Shown: positions 16,751 through 25,796 of the stretch, one piece after another
Layout of the letters: every line of letters begins with the position of its first letter
Position numbering within the stretch: the first letter of the stretch is position 1
Source: JAAFJT01 sp043744275
GTDB taxonomy: Bacteria; Bacteroidota; Bacteroidia; Chitinophagales; Saprospiraceae
DNA length: 64,000 bases
Direction: 5' to 3'
Assembly: GCA_043744275.1 (NCBI GenBank)
Contig: JAYTUY010000109.1
Span: 17,956 to 81,955 of the forward strand
Translations under genes and position numbers: made by a program
Notes under the pieces: model-generated
Told to the model about the DNA's origin: nothing
The model's database searches: none
The model's input: the letters and a program-made list of their open reading frames with translations, nothing else

Positions 16751-18316
16751 TCATTTTCTCATAAAAAACAAAGGCGAAGCAGTCAATTTTATATTTTTTG
16801 AAGCCATTACCTCTGTTTTTAGTGTCTGCGAAAAATCCCATTGCATCATTGAAACTTGTTTGAGATTGAGGACATCGGGGAACGAATATGTAGCCGCAGC
16901 TTGTTCAGATTGGTCTTTCAAGGTCTTTGCCCAAAGGCAATAAATGACCAAATTGGTTTGAGCATTTTTAAACGCTGCACCATCTATTTCAAGCGGTAAT
17001 TTAAGTTTTTGAGTTTCCACAACATCATATTTATAGCCATAAAGGATTTTTGAAATCGTGTGATATGCCACGCCCGTAGGCGTCAAGGGCGATGTATAGA
17101 CTTTTTCACCTTCCAATTTTTGATACAAACCCATCAGGTCAAATTCATTCCGCGTATCTTTTTCGAGGGTCAATTCACCGAGCGAATAGACGTGAAATTG
17201 AAGCAAACCTTGCTCTTGCGATTTGACGGCTGCTTTCGTAATAAAATTGCGTTGCGCTTCATAACTGCCCATAAATTCACCCACCGCCTTAGCTGGAATA
17301 TTGCATTCTGTTATCATAAAATGCTTTTTAGGGAATTTGGAATTGTTGTAACCAAATTTATTTAAGACCTCATCAAATGCTGTTTTTCGCTTAAAAATGC
17401 CTGCAACTGCCTTGTCTGAATGCCGATTGTATTGAAATCCGCTGATTTTATCACTCCATTCCCGCACTGAATTGTCGATATGCGGATAGGAATGGTAGCT
17501 CAAAACGTCAAAATATGCACCGCCTTTGAGCGGATACTGAGGGGTCACGCTGCCATCGCTTGGGTTGTCGGTTTGGCGTAAAATAACGTCCAAAAAGCTT
17601 GGAAAACCAATGCCGCCTGTGCAGACATACGCATCGGGATCAATGGATTTGATGACTTCATAACTGATGCGCAGGAGGCGGATATAATGCTGAACAGGCG
17701 CGTGCAAAGCATACTCGCAAGGGTCGGGATTGGTATTCCACCAAGCACCAGGCAAGCCAGGTGCCATCTCGGTTTTGAACGTGGTGCCGAAATCAGGTTC
17801 GTTCCAAATTTCCCAAAATTTGACGCTATTTTTGAAGCGATTGACTGTTTTATAGACGAAAAGCGCGTAGTAATTTTTATCATTTACGGGCGTGCCGTTC
17901 TCTCCTTTATCCCAAATGGGTTCATACATATTAGCAAAAAGGGTGGATGTGTCTTTGCCGCAATAGACCGTTTTATCGCGATGCTCGGGTGAGGGATAGC
18001 CGATGAAACAGACGTTTTCAGTCATGCCCAAATCGCCATAATGTTTGAAAGCATTATCTCTAATATTATAGCCCCAAGACTCAGCAAAAAACTCAAAAAA
18101 GCCTGGGCGCAATGAATTTATGCCCGCTTTTGCAGCAATATCAGCCAATTGTTCATCGGTGTAAGGGGAATAATAACCCATATTGGAGCCATATTTGAAA
18201 GTTCCGTTATAGGGCTTAACGTAATCGTTAGCCGTTTTTTGATTGGTTGGAATTTGTGAAAATGAGCAGCCTGAGAAGGAAAAATTGATTAAAATAATTA
18301 GACAAATGTTTCTCAT
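16751..18316 (-). CDS. Glycoside-hydrolase-like lipoprotein (GH clan A type)
   Basis: 521 residues beginning with a lipoprotein signal (hydrophobic segment then FSGC, Cys17). A TIM-barrel glycosidase pattern follows: FWEIWNEPDFG carries the Asn-Glu pair of clan A enzymes (acid/base Glu173), HSYPH is a substrate-side loop, and MITECN supplies the probable nucleophile Glu337. GH39-like enzymes have the same arrangement. It is predicted to cleave a polysaccharide or glycoside at the cell surface; the substrate is unknown. The word copy at 17536 is translated as TPQY. A TAACTTTG box is 30 bases upstream. Confidence 0.75.
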   Translation of the reverse strand: MRNICLIILINFSFSGCSFSQIPTNQKTANDYVKPYNGTFKYGSNMGYYSPYTDEQLADIAAKAGINSLRPGFFEFFAESWGYNIRDNAFKHYGDLGMTENVCFIGYPSPEHRDKTVYCGKDTSTLFANMYEPIWDKGENGTPVNDKNYYALFVYKTVNRFKNSVKFWEIWNEPDFGTTFKTEMAPGLPGAWWNTNPDPCEYALHAPVQHYIRLLRISYEVIKSIDPDAYVCTGGIGFPSFLDVILRQTDNPSDGSVTPQYPLKGGAYFDVLSYHSYPHIDNSVREWSDKISGFQYNRHSDKAVAGIFKRKTAFDEVLNKFGYNNSKFPKKHFMITECNIPAKAVGEFMGSYEAQRNFITKAAVKSQEQGLLQFHVYSLGELTLEKDTRNEFDLMGLYQKLEGEKVYTSPLTPTGVAYHTISKILYGYKYDVVETQKLKLPLEIDGAAFKNAQTNLVIYCLWAKTLKDQSEQAAATYSFPDVLNLKQVSMMQWDFSQTLKTEVMASKNIKLTASPLFFMRK

Positions 18317-18345
18317 AAAGATTGTTTTAAATTAAAAATTGAATA

Positions 18346-18353
18346 CAAAGTTA
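18346..18353 (-). promoter_or_regulatory. Bacteroidota -7 box of the glycosidase-like gene
   Basis: TAACTTTG on the minus strand, 30 bases before the ATG. A dispersed-word copy lies further out at 18384. Confidence 0.5.
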
Positions 18354-18476
18354 GGAGAAATTATAGGGATTTTTACATCAAATACTGAGGGGGTAATGAC
18401 AAAGTTTAACAAGTGTCAAAAACTTAGAATATTTTTGTTTTATTGGCACAATCTTTAAATTTTTATACAAAAAATA

Positions 18477-19232
18477 ATGGCGAAAATAAATTTAGTTCTT
18501 TCAGGTGGTGGCGCGCGAGGCATAGCGCATTTAGGTGTTATCAAAGCCCTTTTGGAGCATGGCGTTGAGATAAATCAGATAGCGGGTGTGAGTATGGGCA
18601 GCATTATGGGCGCATTTATAGCGGATGGCTATTCACCAGATGATGCTTTGAAAATAATATGTGAACAACGGCTTTTTTCATTGTTCAGCCCTATTTTTCG
18701 GAGAGGGCTTTTTAGTATGCATGGTTTGGAAAAGGGTTTGAACAAATATATCAAGCATAAAACCATCGAATCGTTGAATATTCCCTTAACTATTTATGCT
18801 ACCTGCGTTCAAAATGGGCAGTTGGTGGCTTTTGATAAAGGCGATATTGTGAAGCCGATTGTGGCTTCTTCCTCTATTCCAGGCTTGTTTGAGCCAATGC
18901 TGATTGATGGCAAACAGTACATAGATGGGGGCGTGCTGAATAATTTGCCTGTCGAGTCTTTTATGGATTTGCCTGAACCACTTGTAGCTGTACATGTCAA
19001 CCCACCGTATATTTCTCATAATTTGAATTCGACGATGAAAGTGATGAGTCGTGTAGCTGAATTGATTGCTTACAAAACAATCGAAAAAAGAAAGTTTAAA
19101 GCATCTATACTGATTGAACCACCTCGCCTAAAAATGTTCGCCATTCATGATTTGAAACGAGCTAAAGAGATTTTTCAAGTGGGATATGATTATACAAAAT
19201 CAATAGAAGAAGAAATTTTGACTCTAATTTAA
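18477..19232 (+). CDS. Patatin-like phospholipase (RssA type)
   Basis: 251 residues. The oxyanion loop GGGARG (10-15), nucleophile elbow GVSMG (Ser39) and catalytic Asp in YIDGG (Asp150) form the Ser-Asp dyad of patatins. It is the short cytoplasmic form, without signal peptide or barrel. It would hydrolyse acyl chains of phospholipids. It is monocistronic and is followed by an inverted-repeat element that begins 2 bases after the stop. Confidence 0.9.
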   Translation: MAKINLVLSGGGARGIAHLGVIKALLEHGVEINQIAGVSMGSIMGAFIADGYSPDDALKIICEQRLFSLFSPIFRRGLFSMHGLEKGLNKYIKHKTIESLNIPLTIYATCVQNGQLVAFDKGDIVKPIVASSSIPGLFEPMLIDGKQYIDGGVLNNLPVESFMDLPEPLVAVHVNPPYISHNLNSTMKVMSRVAELIAYKTIEKRKFKASILIEPPRLKMFAIHDLKRAKEIFQVGYDYTKSIEEEILTLI

Positions 19233-19233
19233 C

Positions 19234-19488
19234 GACTTATGCGAATAATGAGTGGAAGTAATCGCGGAGCGATTGAATATGAATAACCTTCGATGGAATC
19301 GGAGGGTCAAACTGAAATAGTGCTTTAACTGCGAAGCAGTTGAATGTAAATTAGTCAGTCATTGATAATATTTCACATTTAACTGCTCCGCAGTTATACC
19401 CTTTTTTACAACATTATCCCCCTGATTGCCATCAGGGGTTATTCACATTCAATCGCTCCGCGATTATTATCCAATTATTCGCATGACT
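19234..19488. repeat. Nested inverted-repeat element, about 255 bases
   Basis: Outer arms 19234-19288 and 19438-19488 share TAATCGCGGAGCGATT and TGAATAACC and are complementary with a few mismatches and gaps. Inner arms around 19326-19350 and 19372-19398 share TTAACTGC...GCAGTT. Each arm is itself a small palindrome (ATCGCGGAGCGAT, AACTGCGAAGCAGTT). The element fills the space between the patatin and YkuK genes. It has no coding potential and no transposase. Confidence 0.8.
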
Positions 19489-19562
19489 TATTTTTTGACA
19501 TTAAATTTTTGTAAATTTTCATTTTGTAAAATTTTATGTTTTTATTTATCAAAAATAAAGCT

Positions 19563-19570
19563 TAAATTTG
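19563..19570 (+). promoter_or_regulatory. Candidate -7 box of the YkuK-like gene
   Basis: TAAATTTG, about 70 bases before the ATG at 19641, in AT-rich sequence following the inverted-repeat element. Confidence 0.45.
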
Positions 19571-19640
19571 AGGCATAACCGACGATTGACAAATTTTAAT
19601 TTTTGAACCTTTTTTTCCAACCATTAAAATTTTATGAATC

Positions 19641-20117
19641 ATGGAAATGGAATGGCGAAGGCTCAACGGTCAAAGAATAGAGTTGCCAATAAAAGATGCC
19701 GTTGAGCGAACAATTATCGAGGAAACCTCGTTGGGCAACCGTTTGAAAGTTTGTATCGGAACCGATTCGCAGGTGCGGGGTGAAGAAATTCATTTTGCTA
19801 CTGTGATTGTTTTCTTACGCGAGCGCAAGGGTGGATTTATGTTTATCCATCAAGAACTCAGTAAAAAAACCATGAGCTTGCGAGAGCGCATGATTACTGA
19901 GGTCGGCAAATCAGTAGATGTCGCTTATGCTTTGTGCGAAATTTTAGACAAGCACGATGTCGAACTCGAAGTCCATGCAGACATCAACACTGACCCTTAT
20001 TTTCAATCCAATATCGCGCTGCGAGAAGCGATGGGTTATATTTTAGGGATGGGTTTTGTTTTTAAAGCTAAACCTGATGCTTTTGCTTCATCAAATTGCG
20101 CCGACAAAGTGGTGTGA
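19641..20117 (+). CDS. YkuK/DUF458 RNase H-like protein
   Basis: 158 residues. The motif CIGTDSQ (Asp42) after a hydrophobic strand and a second acidic strand (EVHADINTDP) match the DUF458 family, which adopts an RNase H-like fold. A nuclease or phosphate-related role is suggested by the fold only. It is the normal family length. A terminator follows. Confidence 0.8.
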   Translation: MEMEWRRLNGQRIELPIKDAVERTIIEETSLGNRLKVCIGTDSQVRGEEIHFATVIVFLRERKGGFMFIHQELSKKTMSLRERMITEVGKSVDVAYALCEILDKHDVELEVHADINTDPYFQSNIALREAMGYILGMGFVFKAKPDAFASSNCADKVV

Positions 20118-20156
20118 GCCATTTATCCAACAGAAAGTCATTTTAGAAAACCATAC

Positions 20157-20188
20157 AGCCATTCTGATATTCTCGGAGTGGCTTTTTT
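20157..20188 (+). terminator. Intrinsic terminator after YkuK-like gene
   Basis: Stem AGCCATTC (20157-20164) with GAGTGGCT (20176-20183), one wobble pair, followed by TTTTTT. Confidence 0.6.
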
Positions 20189-20295
20189 GTTTTGCATAAA
20201 TAATTATAAAAATCAATTACAGATTTCTGATATTTGCCAATTAAACTTACTGGGACACTGATTTAGCTGATACGACTGATTCTTACTGATTTTTC

Positions 20296-20335
20296 AACTC
20301 ATAACTCATAACTCATAACTCTCAACTCATAACTA
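20296..20335. repeat. ACTCATA word repeat in the leader of the asparaginase-like gene
   Basis: Five imperfect tandem copies of AACTCATA run up to 5 bases before the ATG at 20340. No Shine-Dalgarno sequence is present. Comparable word-like leaders occur before other genes in the window (21092, 25735, 35868). Confidence 0.7.
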
Positions 20336-20339
20336 TTTT

Positions 20340-20825
20340 ATGATTCAAATATTTGTAACAGGCGGTACTTTTGATAAAGAGTATAATTATATAACTGGCG
20401 AGTTATTTTTTAAAGATACACACCTTAAAGACATGCTTGTGCGTGGGCGTTGCACGATTGACTTCGATGTGAAGACGTTGATGATGATTGACAGCCTCAA
20501 AATGACGGATGCCGACCGCCAAATTATAGCCTATAATTGTCGTCAAAATGTATCGGATAAAATTATTTTGACGCATGGCACTGATACGATGGTGAAAACG
20601 GCGAGCCTTTTGGCAGCTGAAAATATTGACAAAACGATTGTCATCACAGGGGCGATGATTCCCTATGCTTTCGGCACATCGAGCGATGGCTTTTTTAACC
20701 TCGGTTCGGCTTTGGCATTCGTTCAGACCTTGCCGTATGGCGTGTATGTGGTGATGAATGGGCGATATTTTGATTGGAATAAAGTCAAAAAGAATACTCA
20801 AACGGGTAATTTTGAAGAGATTTAA
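20340..20825 (+). CDS. Half-length asparaginase-domain protein
   Basis: 161 residues matching only the N-terminal domain of type I L-asparaginases: TGGTFDKE has the first catalytic Thr, and THGTDTMVKTA holds the second Thr-Asp pair. Full asparaginases have about 330 residues. The stop is followed by a new gene 10 bases later, so this is not a recent truncation, and single-domain forms of this length are common in Bacteroidota. Whether it hydrolyses asparagine cannot be judged from sequence. Confidence 0.8.
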   Translation: MIQIFVTGGTFDKEYNYITGELFFKDTHLKDMLVRGRCTIDFDVKTLMMIDSLKMTDADRQIIAYNCRQNVSDKIILTHGTDTMVKTASLLAAENIDKTIVITGAMIPYAFGTSSDGFFNLGSALAFVQTLPYGVYVVMNGRYFDWNKVKKNTQTGNFEEI

Positions 20826-20835
20826 AAAAAATATC

Positions 20836-21057
20836 ATGGAATACGTAGGTCTTTTATTCGAAATTTTATTCTTACTGCTCGGCATATTCGTCTATCGACT
20901 CTCAACGGGCAAGATGAAAGTGCATGAAATGCAACGCCCTGCGATGGAGCGATTCATCAAAGAAAATGGCAGAATTATGCGCCTGCTCAGCTTGGCTTTA
21001 ATTGCCATCATGACGGTTGAAGTGCTGTTGCATATTTTTCAAATGTTTAAAAAATAA
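20836..21057 (+). CDS. Small membrane protein
   Basis: 73 residues from ATG 20836, the first ATG after the preceding stop. Two hydrophobic helices (about 3-20 and 50-70) flank a basic amphipathic segment. No family is recognised. The 10-base spacing makes it the second gene of an operon with the asparaginase-like gene. Confidence 0.65.
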   Translation: MEYVGLLFEILFLLLGIFVYRLSTGKMKVHEMQRPAMERFIKENGRIMRLLSLALIAIMTVEVLLHIFQMFKK

Positions 21058-21091
21058 AATTTATAAAACATTGAAAATAAATGTCTTAGTA

Positions 21092-21127
21092 CTCTAATGT
21101 CTAATGTCTAACTCTCTAATATCTAAC
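21092..21127. repeat. TCTAATGTCTAAC word repeat before csaA
   Basis: Four to five imperfect copies of TCTAA(TG) end 5 bases before the csaA ATG. There is no Shine-Dalgarno sequence. Confidence 0.6.
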
Positions 21128-21131
21128 AAAA

Positions 21132-21467
21132 ATGCCCATTTCTTTTGATGATTTTATGAAGGTAGAAATGCACGTCGGCACCATTACGGCGGTCGATGAT
21201 TTCCCTCAAGCTCGCAAACCAGCTTATAAATTGACGATTGATTTCGGTGACAACATCGGCATCAAACGCTCATCCGCTCAGATTGTCACGCTCTACAAAC
21301 CAGAGGATTTAATAGGGCGACAAGTCATAGCGGTTACTAATTTTCCGCCACGCCAAATTGCCAACTTTTTCAGCGAAGTTTTGGTGCTGGGGAGCGTGGA
21401 TACTGAGGGGGTGGTCACGCTGTTGACGCCTGAAAGAGGAGTGGTAAATGGGTTGCGAATTGGATAA
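21132..21467 (+). CDS. csaA: tRNA-binding/chaperone-like protein CsaA
   Basis: 111 residues, an OB-fold tRNA-binding domain as in the C terminus of MetRS. Diagnostic CsaA strings are present: MKVEMHVGTI near the start, the NFPPRQI core with its conserved ARKPAYK loop, and SEVLVLG. CsaA dimers bind tRNA and have been linked to protein export chaperoning in Bacillus. The word copy at 21402 is translated as DTEGV in the loop before the final strand, replacing a variable loop of the family. Confidence 0.88.
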   Translation: MPISFDDFMKVEMHVGTITAVDDFPQARKPAYKLTIDFGDNIGIKRSSAQIVTLYKPEDLIGRQVIAVTNFPPRQIANFFSEVLVLGSVDTEGVVTLLTPERGVVNGLRIG

Positions 21468-21480
21468 TACACAATATAGC

Positions 21481-21588
21481 CAACATCTAAATTAGCCAAT
21501 ATTCGTCAATTCGTCAATTCGTGGCTCAATTACGTGCATGAAGCCACGAATTTTACGAATTGACGAATATTTGCTAATTCGGATGTTG
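21481..21588. repeat. Inverted repeat with 46-base arms
   Basis: Arms 21481-21526 and 21542-21588 are complementary with about five differences. They start in CAACATC and hold ATTCGTCAATTCGT and CGTGGCT. The loop is 15 bases (CAATTACGTGCATGA region). A related single arm is at 38092-38136. The element lies between csaA and the esterase gene. Confidence 0.8.
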
Positions 21589-21636
21589 ACAATTAGATGT
21601 GGATTGATTTGTTGAATTTTTTTTTAAAATATCACT

Positions 21637-23037
21637 ATGAAAAAAATACTCTTATTTAACCTCTTCATTTTCAATGCTTTAGTCGTTTTTTCTCAACTAA
21701 CGATTAAAGTAAAAACCATTCCTGCCAATACGCCGATTGGGGATAAAATACATGTGGCAGGCACTTTCAATAATTGGAATCCGAGCGATACAGCGATGAT
21801 TTTGAAGAAGCAAACGGATGGCTCTTACCTCATCGTTTTGACCCCCTCAGTAGGGACGCATAAATTTAAGTTCACGCGCGGTTCGTGGGCGACGGTGGAA
21901 GGCACGGCGGCTGGTGGCTTCATTTCAGATAGAGTGTTGGATTATAATGGAACTGCTACGACTGCTGAACTCAATATTGCTGGTTGGGAAGGTCAGAGCA
22001 ACCAAACGAGTACGGCGGCGTCGAATGTAAAAATTATTAGCAATACTTTTCAGATACCGCAGTTGGGGCGTATGCGGCGCGTTTGGATATATCTACCCCC
22101 TCAGTATCAGGCGGATTCTACGAAGCGTTTCCCTGTTTTATACATGCAAGATGGGCAAAATCTGTTTGATAAAACAACGAGTTTTTCAGGCGAATGGGAG
22201 GTGGATGAAACCCTCAATCGGCTGGCTCAACAAGGTGATAAAGGCTGCATTGTGGTCGGGATTGATAACGGTGGTGCGAGCCGTTTGAATGAGTATTCGC
22301 CTTGGGTAAATGCGCGTTATGGGGGTGGTGAAGGGGCAATTTATACCAAATTTATGGTCGAAACGCTCAAGCCTTACATAGATGCGCAGTTCCGAACGAA
22401 GCCTGACAGACTGAATACGGCAGTGGGTGGCAGCTCGATGGGCGGCTTGATTTCGATGTATGCGGCTGCTGAATATCAAGAAGTTTTTAGCAAAGCGATG
22501 ATATTTTCACCAGCCTTTTGGTTCAATGATTCAAGCTATACGCATGTGGTTTTGAGAGGGAATCGGTTGCCTATGAAGTATTATTTGATGGCAGGTGTGC
22601 CAGAGGACAATGGCTCGGTGGTGCAGGATTTGAATAAGATGGAAAAGATGTTTTTAGGAATTGGATTGATGACAAAAATAAATTATTTGATAGTGCCAAA
22701 AGCGGATGGACAACACTCGGAATGGTTCTGGGCGCGTGAATTTGGGGATGCTTACAAGTGGCTTTTCGCTGAAAATGCTACAAATACTGAGGGGGTAGAT
22801 GTGAGCGATAAAATCAATGTTTTTCCAAATCCTGTTGATAGTATTTTAAATATAGAAACCACTGAAAACTTAAAATATGTCAACCTTTTAATTTATGATA
22901 TTTCAGGTAGATTGATGCATATTCAGCCATATAAAAAATCTGAGGTAAATGTAAGTTATTTAAAATCAGGCAGTTATGTTTTGATGGGTATGAAAAGCAA
23001 ATCGGTTTTATTTTCAAAAAAATTTGTAAAAAGATAG
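21637..23037 (+). CDS. Secreted esterase with N-terminal carbohydrate-binding module and T9SS type A tail
   Basis: 466 residues. A signal peptide (about 1-19) precedes an early-set/CBM-like module (residues about 22-115, AGTFNNWNPSD). A PF00756-type alpha/beta hydrolase follows with RRVWIYLPP, the nucleophile elbow GGSSMGG near residue 265 and His in GQHSEWFW. A C-terminal sorting domain begins near residue 390 (FPNPVDSILNIE, ending KKFVKR). The T9SS should place it on the cell surface or outside. Three word copies are inside: 21841 (TPSV), 22095 (PPQY) and 22786 (NTEGV). The last sits exactly in the linker between the catalytic and sorting domains. Confidence 0.88.
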   Translation: MKKILLFNLFIFNALVVFSQLTIKVKTIPANTPIGDKIHVAGTFNNWNPSDTAMILKKQTDGSYLIVLTPSVGTHKFKFTRGSWATVEGTAAGGFISDRVLDYNGTATTAELNIAGWEGQSNQTSTAASNVKIISNTFQIPQLGRMRRVWIYLPPQYQADSTKRFPVLYMQDGQNLFDKTTSFSGEWEVDETLNRLAQQGDKGCIVVGIDNGGASRLNEYSPWVNARYGGGEGAIYTKFMVETLKPYIDAQFRTKPDRLNTAVGGSSMGGLISMYAAAEYQEVFSKAMIFSPAFWFNDSSYTHVVLRGNRLPMKYYLMAGVPEDNGSVVQDLNKMEKMFLGIGLMTKINYLIVPKADGQHSEWFWAREFGDAYKWLFAENATNTEGVDVSDKINVFPNPVDSILNIETTENLKYVNLLIYDISGRLMHIQPYKKSEVNVSYLKSGSYVLMGMKSKSVLFSKKFVKR

Positions 23038-23208
23038 CGTAAAACCAATAATATGCAGCGAAATGGCGTTTTAAAGTGTCTATGTATTGATTACAATATG
23101 AATTTTTTATCTTGAAAAAATGAGCATATTTTTCAGAATAAAATTTTTTTACATATGTTAAATTTAAGTTTTTCCATTGAAATATCAGCATAAGACTGTT
23201 AAAGGTCT

Positions 23209-23216
23209 TATCTTTG
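23209..23216 (+). promoter_or_regulatory. Bacteroidota -7 box of the type B sorted protein
   Basis: TATCTTTG, 32 bases before the ATG at 23248. Confidence 0.5.
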
Positions 23217-23247
23217 AACACTTAAAAGTTAACGATTTTAAGCAAAC

Positions 23248-25587
23248 ATGAACATTCTCTTGAAAATCTCTTTTTTAATCCTCCTTTTTTCCCTTTCTTT
23301 TCTTTCCATTACGCTTGCTCAGCCTACTGTGGAATGGGACAAAACCTTTGGTGGCGATAGGTATGAAGCACTTAATGGTGCTATAAAAACGCAAGACGAA
23401 GGGTTTTTACTTTTTGGAGGTAGCTCTTCCAATAAAAGCGGTGAGGTAAGTGAAGACGGTTATGGCAACAGCGATTTTTGGATTGTACGCATGGATAGCA
23501 GCGGCAATAAAATTTGGGATAAAAGATTTGGCGGTACAGAATTAGATTGGTGCTTCAAAGTCCTGCAAAATACTGAGGGGTATTTGCTTATTGGCGAAAG
23601 TAATTCAGGCAATGGAGGTAACAAAACGACAAGCAATCAAGGGCTTTCTGACGTTTGGATTGTTCAAATCAGACCTGATGGCTCTAAAGTTTGGGAAAAA
23701 AGATATGGTGGCAGTGGGCGAGATCAACCATACAATGCTATCAAAACAAAGGACAACGAATACTACATTGCCTGCCATTCTAATTCGCCTGCTGATGGCG
23801 ATAAAACATCTCCTAATAATGGTGATTTGGACATTTGGGTTTTAAAATTAGACCAAAACGGCAATAAAATATGGGATAAAACCTTTGGGGGTAATGGTTC
23901 AGATGACTTTCCAACAGCATTTTCAACAACTCAAGATGGTAATTTTATTATAGCTTGTGGCAGTGCTTCAGGATTTAATGGCGATAAAACGACTAATCAA
24001 CAGGGCATTAAAGATTATTGGGTGATTAAATTTTCACCTGATGGTCAAAAGATTTGGGATAAAAGTTTTGGCGGCAGCAATGCAGAAGCACCTTATGACA
24101 TTCAAGAATTGATGGATGGTTCGTTTATCATTGCAGGCAATAGTGCCTCTCAAATAGGCGGCGAAAAAAGCGCACCTAACTTTGGTGAGACGGATTATTG
24201 GCTCGTCAAAATCGATAGCAAAGGCAACAAATTATGGGATAAAACTTATGGTGGCTCCAGCTACGACTTTGCATATTCTATTGATCAAAATAAAACAGGC
24301 TATTTTTTAGTCGCTGGCGCATCTGTTTCTCAACCAAGTGGCAATAAAGAAGATACCCTTAAAACAGATAAATCCTACGATTTTTGGATTCTGTATTTGG
24401 ATGAAGAAGGCAATAAAATTTGGGAAAAAGATATTGGTGGCAATAAAAATGATGTTCCTTTTGAAATGGTCAAATTCAAAGATGGGGCATATTTAGTGTG
24501 TGGTGGCTCCAATTCAAATATCAGTTATGATAAATCTGACGATTCACGCAATCCGCTCGTACCAGAAGCCGACGATTTTTGGGCTGTCAAAATCAATTGC
24601 CTTTCAGAATTGAAAATTGGGAATGATACCCTCGTTTGTAAATTAGAACCCGTCACTTTTGATGCTCGAATTCCGAATTGTCGAAATTGTCTTTATAAAT
24701 GGAGCACAGGCGAAACTACGCCAGTAGTGACTGTCTATCCCAAAAAGACCACTCAGTATTCGGTCAAAGTGACCTTTAATAATGCTTGTGAAATCAAGGA
24801 TAGGGTAGAAGTTTTTATTATTCCCTCGCCCGATTCAGTGGCTTATGTGGTCACGCCGCCCCGTTGTCATGATGGAAAAGACGGTATTATTGCAGTCGAT
24901 AGCATTGTGGGAGGGACGCCGCCTTATACTTTAGTTGTGGGGGCGGATACGTTACGGCAGAAAATTTTTATTGATAAACTGAAAGCAGGCAATTACCCCA
25001 TTACTTTATTGGACAAAAATAAATGTAAATTAGAATCTATCGTCACTGTCCTCAATCCGACGCCTTTTACCCTCATGATATCGCCGAGCCTTGAAATACC
25101 TTTGGGCGATAGCTTTCATCTATGGGTAGCCCCTAACCATCCATTAGATACTTTTTTTTGGAGCAATAGGAGCATTCGGACATTAGATACTTTCGTAAAA
25201 CCATTCGATTCCGAAAATTATGGTATTACCGCCATCGATAAATATGGCTGTACCCAAACCGCCTCAACGCAAGTCGTTATCAAGCGTGACAATCTCTTTT
25301 TTGCACCCCAAGCCTTTTCTCCAAATGGTGATAAAGCCAATGATTATTATCAAATTTATGGTAGTAAAACAGTTGTTTCTATAGATAATTTAAAAATTTT
25401 CAGCCGTTGGGGCGAAATGATGTACACGACCGATCGCATATTCCCCACCGCAACCGAGCAAGACGGTTGGGATGGGCATTTCAGAGGGCGCGAAGCCTTG
25501 CCTGGGGTGTATATTTACATCGCAGAAGTGATTTATATTGATGGTAGAAAAGAACGAATAAAAGGAGAATTGACGCTTGTTAGATGA
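23248..25587 (+). CDS. Repeat-rich surface protein with T9SS type B (CHU_C) tail
   Basis: 779 residues. After a signal peptide (about 1-25) come seven to eight repeats of about 55-60 residues, each containing WDKTFGG, a DFWIV-type strand and GNKIW. They probably form a propeller. Ig/PKD-like segments follow (Cys pairs near residues 450-500, SVKVTFNNACE). The C-terminal gliding-motility-associated domain starts at FAPQAFSPNGDKANDYY and ends KGELTLVR. Type B tails direct T9SS export and often surface attachment. The word copy at 23572 is translated as NTEGY in repeat 2, and a near match at 24749 as TTQYS. Confidence 0.85.
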   Translation: MNILLKISFLILLFSLSFLSITLAQPTVEWDKTFGGDRYEALNGAIKTQDEGFLLFGGSSSNKSGEVSEDGYGNSDFWIVRMDSSGNKIWDKRFGGTELDWCFKVLQNTEGYLLIGESNSGNGGNKTTSNQGLSDVWIVQIRPDGSKVWEKRYGGSGRDQPYNAIKTKDNEYYIACHSNSPADGDKTSPNNGDLDIWVLKLDQNGNKIWDKTFGGNGSDDFPTAFSTTQDGNFIIACGSASGFNGDKTTNQQGIKDYWVIKFSPDGQKIWDKSFGGSNAEAPYDIQELMDGSFIIAGNSASQIGGEKSAPNFGETDYWLVKIDSKGNKLWDKTYGGSSYDFAYSIDQNKTGYFLVAGASVSQPSGNKEDTLKTDKSYDFWILYLDEEGNKIWEKDIGGNKNDVPFEMVKFKDGAYLVCGGSNSNISYDKSDDSRNPLVPEADDFWAVKINCLSELKIGNDTLVCKLEPVTFDARIPNCRNCLYKWSTGETTPVVTVYPKKTTQYSVKVTFNNACEIKDRVEVFIIPSPDSVAYVVTPPRCHDGKDGIIAVDSIVGGTPPYTLVVGADTLRQKIFIDKLKAGNYPITLLDKNKCKLESIVTVLNPTPFTLMISPSLEIPLGDSFHLWVAPNHPLDTFFWSNRSIRTLDTFVKPFDSENYGITAIDKYGCTQTASTQVVIKRDNLFFAPQAFSPNGDKANDYYQIYGSKTVVSIDNLKIFSRWGEMMYTTDRIFPTATEQDGWDGHFRGREALPGVYIYIAEVIYIDGRKERIKGELTLVR

Positions 25588-25734
25588 GACGTTAGGTATT
25601 TAGATAGTAGATATTAGACTGTTAAAGTATTGACAATCAATGTTTTATGAAAATCTAAAACTTCTTTTATTTTTATCATCCGACTTCGTTTTTTTTATTA
25701 TTTTTACCATCAAAATTCATCATTTGTACTCAAA

Positions 25735-25795
25735 CTTTCAACTTTCAATTCAAAACTCTCAATTAATCATTCATCATTTATAATTCATCATTTCC
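25735..25795. repeat. Word-like AT-rich repeats before the Dabb gene
   Basis: Successive words AACTTTCAATTC, AACTCTCAATT and two copies of ATTCATCATTT lead up to the ATG at 25797. No Shine-Dalgarno sequence or canonical -7 box is seen. Confidence 0.5.
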
Positions 25796-25796
25796 T

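Noticed and set aside
20340..20825. Truncated asparaginase pseudogene
   Set aside because: The stop is followed directly by a well-placed second gene, no remnant of the C-terminal domain follows, and single-domain forms are known in Bacteroidota.
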